Assembly (NCBI GenBank): GCA_002482645.1 | Contig: DLGJ01000006.1 | Location: forward strand, 1 to 64,000 | Length of the DNA: 64,000 nucleotides | Source: Hyphomicrobiaceae bacterium UBA7697 | Lineage (GTDB): Bacteria > Pseudomonadota > Alphaproteobacteria > Rhizobiales > Methyloligellaceae | Direction: 5' to 3' | Shown here: positions 8,071-15,273 of the stretch, piece after piece | Layout: every line of letters begins with the position of its first letter | Numbering within the stretch: position 1 is the stretch's first letter | Notes under the pieces: generated by a model | What the model saw: only the letters and a program-made list of their open reading frames with translations | Databases searched by the model: none | Told to the model about the DNA's origin: nothing | Translations under genes and position numbers: made by a program

Positions 8071-8913
8071 ATGATCTCGTACGGCGCGCGCCTCACGGTA
8101 GTCACAGCCATCCTCGTCGTGGCCGTCGTTCCCGCGTTCGCGGAGTTCGAGATTCAAGAATCCACCATTGATCCGGGAGAGGTTCAGCTTCAGTACCGCG
8201 GCGCGTGGCACTCGGGACTGCCGGCCTCCGAAGAAGTGGCCGCTATCGATCTCTTGCCGGACATCGAGGAAGCGCCTCTCCGCCAGAGTCACGATTTCGA
8301 AATTCAATATAGCCTGACCACCTTCTGGCTGGTGGCGCTGACACACACATTCGACGAGCCGGTCGACGATGAGTTCAGGCTGAACGCCATCGAGCTCGAA
8401 ACGCAATTCGAGCTCATTACGCGGGAAGGGGATGGTCTTGGCTTGTCCATCCAGGGGGGAACGGAACAGCCCGTATTCGATTCGCGCGACGAAGCCGACC
8501 CGTCCATCGCATTCGGCCCCATCGTCGAGCTGTCCAAGTCGAACTACACCTTGGTCCTCAATCCGCTGTTCTTCAGGAACATCGGCCACAAGAACGACCA
8601 AGACGGATTCGGCTTCGAATATGGCTGGCAAGGCCGGCGGGAGCTGTTCGGCGAACGTCTATGGCTCGCGGTCGAGATGTTCGGTGAGATCGAGGACATG
8701 TCGAACGCGGGCGCGTTCAGTGAGCAAGAGCACAGCATCGGACCCGCCTTCTACTACACCTTCGGCAAGGACGACGACATTCTCGGTGACGCGGCGGATA
8801 ATGGCTACGAGAAGAGCAAGGAACTGACCGTGAGTCTCGGCGCTCAGTTCGGACTGACGGACGCGACGTCCGACTTCGCTCTGAAAGTCTTCATCGGATA
8901 CGAGTTCGACTGA
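8071..8913 (+). CDS. Secreted, probably outer-membrane beta-barrel protein, paralog 2
   Basis: Paralog of the preceding protein, 280 aa, with its ATG directly after the upstream stop (TGAATG). The signal peptide is MISYGARLTVVTAILVVAVV followed by PAFA, cut before EFEIQEST. The barrel-like body repeats the marks of paralog 1 (LQYRGAWHSGLP, PLRQSHDFEIQYSLT, LVLNPLFFRNIGH, GFGFEYGWQGRR) and ends with an aromatic-rich strand (FALKVFIGYEFD). The mature protein is markedly acidic. Its place next to tonB-exbD-exbB and two TonB receptors suggests a role in envelope uptake, but the sequence does not name one. Confidence 0.75.
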   Translation: MISYGARLTVVTAILVVAVVPAFAEFEIQESTIDPGEVQLQYRGAWHSGLPASEEVAAIDLLPDIEEAPLRQSHDFEIQYSLTTFWLVALTHTFDEPVDDEFRLNAIELETQFELITREGDGLGLSIQGGTEQPVFDSRDEADPSIAFGPIVELSKSNYTLVLNPLFFRNIGHKNDQDGFGFEYGWQGRRELFGERLWLAVEMFGEIEDMSNAGAFSEQEHSIGPAFYYTFGKDDDILGDAADNGYEKSKELTVSLGAQFGLTDATSDFALKVFIGYEFD

Positions 8914-8920
8914 GCGCGGC

Positions 8921-8964
8921 CAAGAAGCGGTCAAGTAGCGGTCAAGTAGCGGTCAAGAAGCGGT
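8921..8964. repeat. 11-bp tandem repeat, four units, at the tonB stop codon
   Basis: Four direct units of caag(a/t)agcggt (8921-8931, 8932-8942, 8943-8953, 8954-8964) fill the gap between the stop of the plus-strand barrel gene and the tonB stop codon, which starts inside the last unit. Two units are caagaagcggt and two are caagtagcggt. Confidence 0.9.
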
Positions 8965-9842
8965 CAGCGGACGGTGAACCGGAACGGCACCGATACCGAG
9001 ATGGTCGACTCTCCGACCTCCGATGGGATCGACGGAAACGGCGCCGCGCGTTCGATCGAATCCAGCGCCGCCTTGTCGAGCGCCTTTGAGCCGGAACTCT
9101 TGACGATCTCGTGCGAAACCAGCTGTCCATTGGACTTGACCGTGAGTTGGACGATGGCCGTGCCGACGAGACGCGTGCGCGGGTTGACCTTGGACCGTTC
9201 GAGATGCACGCGAAGCTTGCCGAGATAGGCCCTGTGCGCGGTGGCGCTGCCGCCTGTCTTTTCCTCGCCTGAGCTCTCGCGCATGGCAACGACGGTCTCT
9301 TGCCTGACCGATGCAACCTGCTGCGGCAGTGGCTGCTCCTTCAGGTCCGGTTCGGGCTCTTTCACCGGTTCCAGAATCCGCTCGACAGGTTCGCGTTCTG
9401 TCACCTCTTGCACGGGCTCCTCGACCGGCTCGATATCGACCTGCTCCTTCAGGTCGGGATCGGGTTCCGGCAAAACGTCCTCGCTCGGCTCGAGGAGTTC
9501 GCTCTCGGGGCCCGTCGTGGAGGTCAGAACCGCGTTCTGGACAGGCTGGACCTCCGGAATGTCCTCAACGGGAAGCTCTTCCTGTTCCTCCACGGCTTCG
9601 ACCTGCTCCAACGGCTGAGCCACGGCGCTCATCATGGGCGGGGCCTCCACGGCCTCCACCGACATCACATCCTCGCCGAGTTTCGCGAGGCCCTCGATGG
9701 CGATGCCCTGCTCGACCACCATGATGTCGCTGCCCGCGCCTTCCTGGAGCGCCGCGCCGTCGGCGGCCGGCATGAACATGGCGATCACGAACGCGGCGTG
9801 AATGCCGATCGAGACCAACCATGCGAGGATGTTGAGCGGCAT
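8964..9842 (-). CDS. tonB: TonB energy-transducing protein
   Basis: Links the inner-membrane ExbBD motor to TonB-dependent receptors, 292 aa from ATG 9842. One membrane anchor (LAWLVSIGIHAAFVIAMFM) has the conserved early His of TonB. The long periplasmic spacer (about 40-200) is rich in Glu, Pro and Val (EEQEELPVEDIPEVQPVQ, EPVQEVTEREPVERI), acidic rather than the usual Pro-Lys. The C-terminal TonB domain runs from YLGKLRVHLERSKVNPR to SISVPFRFTVR. It is third in the exbB-exbD-tonB operon and is presumably used by the two receptors at 12-18 kb. Confidence 0.92.
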   Translation of the reverse strand: MPLNILAWLVSIGIHAAFVIAMFMPAADGAALQEGAGSDIMVVEQGIAIEGLAKLGEDVMSVEAVEAPPMMSAVAQPLEQVEAVEEQEELPVEDIPEVQPVQNAVLTSTTGPESELLEPSEDVLPEPDPDLKEQVDIEPVEEPVQEVTEREPVERILEPVKEPEPDLKEQPLPQQVASVRQETVVAMRESSGEEKTGGSATAHRAYLGKLRVHLERSKVNPRTRLVGTAIVQLTVKSNGQLVSHEIVKSSGSKALDKAALDSIERAAPFPSIPSEVGESTISVSVPFRFTVR

Positions 9843-9861
9843 GATGACTCCGCTTGGCGCC

Positions 9862-10308
9862 CTAGTGTCCTGCTGCTTCGGCGGCCTTGGGCTGGGAGAG
9901 CAGAGACACGCGCGAATAACCACTTGTGCCGACACGGCCGAGGATTTCCATCACCTCGCCGTAGGGGCGGTTCTTGTCTCCGCGTACATAAACCACCGTA
10001 TCGCCCTCGGTTTGCCGAAGCGCTTCGAGCCGCGGGACCAACGTGTCGACCGTCACCTGGTCCTCGCGGATATAGATAAGGCCGTCCGCATCCAGGGAGA
10101 CGATCATCGGCTTCTTCGGCTGGCTGACCTTCGCCGCGGAGGTTTTCGGAAGTTCGACGGGTACGCCGGCCACCAGCAGAGGCGCCGTGATCATGAATAT
10201 GATTAGGAGGACGAGCATCACGTCCACCATGGGCGTGATGTTGATCTCCGAGATCGGGCGGTATCCGCCTTCGTCGCCGCCCCCGCCATTTCCGACGGAC
10301 ATGCCCAT
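9862..10308 (-). CDS. exbD: Biopolymer transport protein ExbD
   Basis: Stator subunit of the Ton motor, 148 aa. It has the conserved N-terminal stretch ISEINITPMVDVMLVLLIIF, where the membrane helix carries the proton-carrying Asp (MVDVMLVLL). A periplasmic domain follows (LPKTSAAKVSQPKKPMIVSL, then DGLIYIREDQV, VYVRGDKNRPYGEVMEILG). Its ATG overlaps the exbB stop (TAATG), and tonB follows after 19 bases. Confidence 0.93.
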   Translation of the reverse strand: MGMSVGNGGGGDEGGYRPISEINITPMVDVMLVLLIIFMITAPLLVAGVPVELPKTSAAKVSQPKKPMIVSLDADGLIYIREDQVTVDTLVPRLEALRQTEGDTVVYVRGDKNRPYGEVMEILGRVGTSGYSRVSLLSQPKAAEAAGH

Positions 10309-11033
10309 TACGAAGGTTTCCCTGCGCGGAGCGGTTCCACGTTGTCGCCGCGCGCGCGCTTCGATTGCGGCGCGGCTTCCGTCTCGTCTTCGGTAAGGTC
10401 GCGCGCGATCTCAATGATGGCGTCGTTGCCGCGGGCAAATGCGCGGCCGAGCGCGACGGAGATCTGGTTGTACGCGACGACCGCGGGGATGGCCGCGGCG
10501 AGACCGATCGCCGTGACGATCAGGGCCTCGGCGATGCCTGGCGCCACCACGGCGAGACTGGTGTCCTTTTGCTGCGCGATGGCGGTAAAGCTGTTGACGA
10601 TGCCCCAAACCGTTCCGAACAAGCCGACGAAGGGAGCGGCCGATCCGACTGTCGCCAAAAAGGGCAGCCCGACCTCCACCTTCTGAATCTCCGCTCTCAG
10701 AGCGTGCCGAAGGGCGCTCTCCACCCGGTAGCGGCGTTCGGTCGGGCTGTCGTCGAAATCCGCCTCGAGCTCGGCCTCGCCCGCCTCGAGCACCTTGCGG
10801 GCGAGTCCGCCTCGGTCGCGGCTCGAACGGCTCTTGGCCAGACGGCGGATGCCGCCCTTCAGCCAGTTCACCCGCACGGTCTTCTCGAAGATGATCGCCC
10901 AGCATGCCACGGAGGCCAGGACGAGAAGCAGGATCACGCCCTTGACTACGGGGTCGGCCTGCATGAGCAGCCCCCAGACACTGTAGTCGTGTCCGGCTGC
11001 GGCGGTTACAGCGATTTCCTGTTCCACATCCAC
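10308..11033 (-). CDS. exbB: Biopolymer transport protein ExbB
   Basis: Inner-membrane proton-channel subunit, 241 aa, from GTG 11033. The MotA/TolQ/ExbB channel domain is plain: helix one near residues 30-50, then LPFLATVGSAAPFVGLFGTV, WGIVNSFTAIA and APGIAEALIVTAIGLAAAIPA. The N-terminus is predicted periplasmic. The likely ribosome binding site (AGGGA, nine bases before GTG) lies inside the 16-bp tandem repeat array that separates this gene from the upstream secreted-protein gene. Confidence 0.93.
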   Translation of the reverse strand: MDVEQEIAVTAAAGHDYSVWGLLMQADPVVKGVILLLVLASVACWAIIFEKTVRVNWLKGGIRRLAKSRSSRDRGGLARKVLEAGEAELEADFDDSPTERRYRVESALRHALRAEIQKVEVGLPFLATVGSAAPFVGLFGTVWGIVNSFTAIAQQKDTSLAVVAPGIAEALIVTAIGLAAAIPAVVAYNQISVALGRAFARGNDAIIEIARDLTEDETEAAPQSKRARGDNVEPLRAGKPS

Positions 11034-11040
11034 GGTGCCA

Positions 11041-11117
11041 AGTCCCTAATTTACCAGATCCCTAATTTGCCAAGTCCCTAATTTGCCAAGTCCTTATCTC
11101 AAGTCCCTATTTGCTGA
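11041..11117. repeat. 16-bp tandem repeat, about five units, upstream of exbB
   Basis: Units agtccctaatttacca, gatccctaatttgcca, agtccctaatttgcca, then a shorter agtccttatctca and agtccctatttgctga, run from 11041 to 11117. On the minus strand each full unit contains TTAGGGA, a Shine-Dalgarno-like core. The last one is correctly spaced for exbB, and the far end covers the stop codon of the upstream gene. Confidence 0.9.
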
Positions 11118-11574
11118 GTGCGTTGTCCGTTCTGCTCGAAACGGTAAGATTCTGCAGGCAGTCGGAGACATCTTCCGATCCGGCCCTGCACTCCATCACA
11201 TCGTTGATCAGGAAGCTTCCAACATCGTCGCATGACGTGTTGGCAACGTCGAAAAGCTTCACGGTCCGCTTCTTGGGCTTTAGCGGCGCAAGCTCGACGG
11301 CGAAGCGCTGGTCGATGATGCCGTCCGAACGAAAGAGGATGAAGTCAAGCTTGAGAGTCTCGTAGGCCGTCTCGCTCTTGTTGTCGATGACGAAATAGGC
11401 GCGGCAATCGGAACCTTTCGGCTCGAGCTTGTTGAGTTCGATGGCGACGCTGCCCTCCGCGGCCGCCACGGGGGCGGGCCCTGTCATCGAAACCGTCGCA
11501 ACGGCCAGGGCCGCCGCAAGAAGTTGCTTGGTGAAACCGGCCGCGGACCGACTTTCGCTGTCAAGAAAAAGCAC
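11107..11574 (-). CDS. Secreted protein of unknown function in the exbB operon
   Basis: 155 aa. A twin-arginine-free signal peptide (about residues 10-38: GFTKQLLAAALAVATVSMTG up to PVAAA) precedes a roughly 115-residue mature domain with four Cys (GSDCRAYFVIDN, TSCDDVG, MECRAG, SDCLQNL) that could form two disulfides. The strand-rich pattern (AIELNKLEP, KLDFILFRSDGIIDQRFAVE, KKRTVKLFDV) suggests a small immunoglobulin-like fold. It leads the operon with exbB-exbD-tonB, so it may assist the Ton system, but no function is known to me. Confidence 0.75.
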   Translation of the reverse strand: MLFLDSESRSAAGFTKQLLAAALAVATVSMTGPAPVAAAEGSVAIELNKLEPKGSDCRAYFVIDNKSETAYETLKLDFILFRSDGIIDQRFAVELAPLKPKKRTVKLFDVANTSCDDVGSFLINDVMECRAGSEDVSDCLQNLTVSSRTDNALSK

Positions 11575-11974
11575 AGAAACCTCCCATACCGAGCCTGCGT
11601 TTAAGAATCAGGATTCGGTTGCCTAACGGCGTCCCGACGGCGTCAGCCGCTCCCTTTTTTGTGGTCCTCGATTCAGGTTGAGGATACCAGGCGAGACCGC
11701 CAGCAAGTTCTGGAGTGTCTCGACACGTCGACCGACATCCAAACCAAAGACTAGTTGGGTCAGAGGATTTACAGGATAATTAACGTGGCGGCCACAGGCA
11801 TTCAAGCATTGCCGGCAAATGACTCAGCAACGCGTTTGCCAAAGCACCCCCATGGTTATGCCGACACTGTACCTGGTTGTTGGCTAGATTGACCCGGTAC
11901 CAAATGCTACCTTTCCGTTAACGAATAAGAAATTCTACCGTCAACAAAGATTTTGCCTGTGGGGGGCCTTAGCA
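11575..11974. promoter_or_regulatory. 400-bp divergent intergenic region between exbB operon and receptor 1
   Basis: This gap separates the minus-strand exbB operon from the plus-strand TonB receptor genes. It is AT-richer than its surroundings, especially 11755-11790 and 11915-11955, and should hold both promoters. No Fur-box-like inverted repeat, riboswitch or small gene could be identified by eye. Confidence 0.35.
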
Positions 11975-14692
11975 ATGGGAACCAGGGTGTGTGGGGGCGC
12001 ACTAGCGCTTGGCATATGCGCCTTTCTGCCGATGGAAGCAGTCGGTCAAAGCAGCGAAAACGATCCTGTTTCGGAAGGGGCCGCGCCGGCCGCAACGGCG
12101 CCGGCGGCTTCGGGAGAACCTCCTGCAACCGAGGTGCCGGAAATTTCCGGCGATGTTCCGGCCGTCGAGGTCATTCAGCCCCAGGCCGAGCCAGAGCGAC
12201 CGCCGGAACCCGTTCGGGCCGAAGCGGAGCCGGCGCCCCGGCCTCGTCCCGTGTCCCGTCCGGCTCCGCAGCCAGTGGTGAGCGCACCGCCGCCACCGCC
12301 GCCGGCAGCGGCTTTCGAGCCCATCGAGCCCGAACTCGTTCTGCCGAACCTGATTACGCAGCCTGCGCCCGAATTCTACGGACCCCCGGGCGGTGCGGAG
12401 AGTTTCGAACGCTCGGTGAACTCCGCGCAGTCGCCGATCGTGCCGACGCAAGGCATCGTGCCGGGGAATCTGGAGGACTTCGCGGGAGCCGCTAGCCGTG
12501 TCACGCGCGAGGCCATCAACGAACAAAATCCGCTGACCACCAACGACGTTCTCTCGCGTGTGCCGGGTGTTGCCATCATCAACGACGACGGCCTCGGACG
12601 CCATGGCGGCGTCAGCCTGCGCGGTTCGCCCGCGCGGCGCTCGCGCAAAGTGCTTGTCATGGAAGACGGGCGGTCGATCAACCAAAGCCTGTGGCTCGAC
12701 CCCTCGACGCATTACACACCGCCCACCGAACGTCTCGAATCCGTCGAGGTTCTGCGCGGCACCGTCATCACCTACGGTCCCAACAACAATTACGGCGTGG
12801 TGAACTTCCGCAATCTCCAGCCCTTCGGGCCGAACGAATCCGTGGCGTCGGTCGAGGGCGGCTCCGTCTCCGTGGAGGGCCCCGGTCTCGACGACGGCGA
12901 CGCGACCAAGTGGCACGTGCACACGCGACAGACCTCTGGCAATTGGGGCATGGTGCTGTCCTATACCGGCGCCAACGGACAAGGCGCATGGGACACCGAG
13001 CGTCTGAGGTACAACGATTTCTATGGAGCGATCGGCTGGAAGGGCGAGAAGTCCGACTTCACATTCTCGACGGTCTATTTCGCCCAGCGCGACAATTACG
13101 ACGAGTCGAACCTGGAAGGAGACGACGACGACCCGCCGGGACAGGTGGAGCGGCTGCTTCTCAACAAGTACAAGCACTGCAAGACGTGCTTCAACCCGGC
13201 GTCCGCGCTCAACGAATACAACGCCGATCTGTGGCTGTTCCAAGGTGTGTATAATTACTACGTCGACCCGGACACCACGATCTCCGCGCGGGCCTATGGG
13301 CAACTCCTCAAGCGGTATCGCTATTTCAACTTCGAGGAGGGAAATCCGCGCAACCAAGATACGAGCTTCCTTCCGTTTATCGATGACGATGAAATCTTCG
13401 TCCCTGAAGGCGTGATGGAAGGACGGTTGCGCAATTACAACAATTTCGGCACGGAGGTTCGGTCGGAGTTCGCGAACCGGGCGTTCTTCTTCGGGCTGTC
13501 GCAGGATGTGCAGGCTGGCGTGCGGTATGAGTACAACGATTTCACCGACGAAGTGATCCTCGGGCGCCAGGGCCAGATCCTCAACGACTTCGACAGCAAG
13601 GGGCTGACCGTTTTCGACCGGGCGTCGGAAGCGAATGCATTCTCCGCGTTCGTGCAATCCGACATCACCGTCACGGATGCCTTGAACATCGTGCCGGGAG
13701 TGCGGCTCGATCATTACCGCATCACGCGGCGTACCACCGCCTTGCCGGGCGAGGACGACGACGAGTTCGACGAGTGCCCGGGCGGCGCTTTCGGTGGCGA
13801 GGAATGCGTCATCATCGAGGATTTCGACGCCAGTCCACTGACGCAGACCTTCGATCGCACGCATGTTCTTCCGGGGGTGGCCTTCGCCTTTGGATTCGGC
13901 AGGAAAGACGCGCAGACCGATTGGGGTTCGAAGTCGTTGGGACCGGTGACGATGCCCAAACCGACATATAGCAGCACCCTCTACGGCGGTTATCACCGCG
14001 GCCTGACCACGGGCGTGTTGCGCGAGGTTGCGTTCCCTCCAGGGGACGAACTCGGCAACAATTTCCAGCTCGGCGTGCGGTCGACGGCGATCAAGGGTCT
14101 CACCTTCGACGTTGCTGGCTTCCACCAGCAAATCGACGACTATCAGATCAAGGGGGCCACCACGACGTCCGCGGGTCTGAACGTCTACACGCTGATCGAC
14201 GAGGTTCACAACACGGGCTTCGAGGCTTACGGACGTCTCGACACGCGGCCCTACACCGGGTGGACGTTGAACCCATTTCTCGAGGGCAGCTTCACGTATA
14301 GCGACAACAAGATCGAGAAAGGGCTCAACGAGAACGGCCAGTCGGTCGCGGGCAATTACGTGCCGGAGGTGCCGCGCGAGTTCGCCAACCTGACCGTGGG
14401 CATCGAGAGCCTCAAGGGCTGGAATGCGAGCGTCAGCTGGACCTATCGCGGTTCGTTCTACACCGATGAGGACAACACGCCCTTCGGCGGCGATCCCGAG
14501 GGTGAGAACGGCGAGGTGCCCAGCGTCTGGCTGCTCTCGGCGCGTGCGAACTACACCATCCCGGACACGAATATGGTGCTGTTCGTCGCGGGCCAGAACC
14601 TGACCGACGAGCTCTACATCACCGACCGCGAGGACGGCGTGAAGCCCGGTATCGGACGCACCCTCATGGCGGGCGCCCGGCTTAAATGGTAG
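11975..14692 (+). CDS. TonB-dependent outer-membrane receptor 1 (FecA-like)
   Basis: 905 aa. The signal peptide is about 1-25 (ALGICAFLPMEAVGQ). A 100-residue Pro/Glu/Ala-rich extension follows (APPPPPPAAAFEPIEPELVL), then the plug domain (about 180-310: NPLTTNDVLSRVPGVAIIND, GRHGGVSLRGSPARRSRKV, ERLESVEVLRGTVITYGPNN) and a 22-strand barrel ending in Trp (RTLMAGARLKW). The plug fits the Fe-dicitrate receptor class. Predicted extracellular loops carry acidic clusters and Cys pairs: LEGDDDDPPGQ then HCKTCFNP (about 380-405), and EDDDEFDECPGG then GEECVI (about 594-610). Such loops could bind a hard metal ion or its chelate; this is inference. It is tandem with receptor 2 and faces exbB-exbD-tonB. 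Confidence 0.88.
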   Translation: MGTRVCGGALALGICAFLPMEAVGQSSENDPVSEGAAPAATAPAASGEPPATEVPEISGDVPAVEVIQPQAEPERPPEPVRAEAEPAPRPRPVSRPAPQPVVSAPPPPPPAAAFEPIEPELVLPNLITQPAPEFYGPPGGAESFERSVNSAQSPIVPTQGIVPGNLEDFAGAASRVTREAINEQNPLTTNDVLSRVPGVAIINDDGLGRHGGVSLRGSPARRSRKVLVMEDGRSINQSLWLDPSTHYTPPTERLESVEVLRGTVITYGPNNNYGVVNFRNLQPFGPNESVASVEGGSVSVEGPGLDDGDATKWHVHTRQTSGNWGMVLSYTGANGQGAWDTERLRYNDFYGAIGWKGEKSDFTFSTVYFAQRDNYDESNLEGDDDDPPGQVERLLLNKYKHCKTCFNPASALNEYNADLWLFQGVYNYYVDPDTTISARAYGQLLKRYRYFNFEEGNPRNQDTSFLPFIDDDEIFVPEGVMEGRLRNYNNFGTEVRSEFANRAFFFGLSQDVQAGVRYEYNDFTDEVILGRQGQILNDFDSKGLTVFDRASEANAFSAFVQSDITVTDALNIVPGVRLDHYRITRRTTALPGEDDDEFDECPGGAFGGEECVIIEDFDASPLTQTFDRTHVLPGVAFAFGFGRKDAQTDWGSKSLGPVTMPKPTYSSTLYGGYHRGLTTGVLREVAFPPGDELGNNFQLGVRSTAIKGLTFDVAGFHQQIDDYQIKGATTTSAGLNVYTLIDEVHNTGFEAYGRLDTRPYTGWTLNPFLEGSFTYSDNKIEKGLNENGQSVAGNYVPEVPREFANLTVGIESLKGWNASVSWTYRGSFYTDEDNTPFGGDPEGENGEVPSVWLLSARANYTIPDTNMVLFVAGQNLTDELYITDREDGVKPGIGRTLMAGARLKW

Positions 14693-14751
14693 GCGTCTAG
14701 CCGGTCACCGGCTCGCAAGGGTCCATTGGGACTCAAGGGCCCGATAGAACT

Positions 14752-14778
14752 AAAGGCGGCGCCACCGGCGCCGCCTTT
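14752..14778 (+). terminator. Rho-independent terminator after receptor 1
   Basis: A perfect 12-bp stem, aaaggcggcgcc / ggcgccgccttt with loop acc, is followed by tatatttt. It sits 60 bp after the receptor stop and should separate the two receptor genes. Confidence 0.85.
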
Positions 14779-15273
14779 ATATTTTGTGAACGCACCCAGG
14801 CCCAAACGTGACACTTCCGCCACAAACGCGGAAATAGAGGGCCCAACGTGGGCCGTCCCAATTGCCGCGTGTGCGCCGGATGGTTTGATTTTTTCCCGAT
14901 TGCCAAGGAAGAAATCCAATCCGCTGTCGCCAGCTTTATGAGGCAAAATCCCTGAAGTCCGCGGTGGCGCCCGCAGTTCGTGCCTGTCGTCCGGCCCTAT
15001 GGGTCTCCCTTGCGCCTGGTCTCGCGGGAACATCTTCCCGGGTGTTTTTGGATCGCCCTGGTTTGCGGCCTCCTACAAGATCGTGACGGGGTGGAATCAA
15101 GACGCGAGGGGTTCGCGCGGAAACTTTTGAACGATCGGCCAGTATCTCCATACCGTTCGATCGAGCCTAGACGGCATCCGTCGCTTCCCTCAGTCCAAAT
15201 ACAAATTGCCCCGAACAGGGATACAGCAGCCTCGACTTCCGCGTCGCGGCTCCAATGGGGACTGGGGGAACGA
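14779..15273. promoter_or_regulatory. Intergenic region upstream of receptor 2
   Basis: About 495 bp with no convincing gene; the receptor 2 frame is open through part of it but has no signal peptide before ATG 15274. A short inverted repeat, ggccca-acg-tgggcc (14840-14854), could be an operator. The second receptor must have its own promoter here, because a strong terminator lies at 14752-14778. Confidence 0.35.

Noticed and set aside
11575..11974. Fur box or other metal-regulator operator before the TonB receptor
   Set aside because: The region is AT-rich, but no 19-bp Fur-like inverted repeat could be read with confidence.
12002..14209. A 735-codon open frame antisense to TonB receptor 1
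   Set aside because: It mirrors the codon bias of the receptor gene and has no domain, signal or ribosome binding site. A similar frame lies antisense to receptor 2, as expected for high-GC shadow frames.
14980..15273. N-terminal extension of receptor 2
   Set aside because: The frame is open upstream, but the sequence is not conserved with receptor 1, and the signal peptide begins at ATG 15274.
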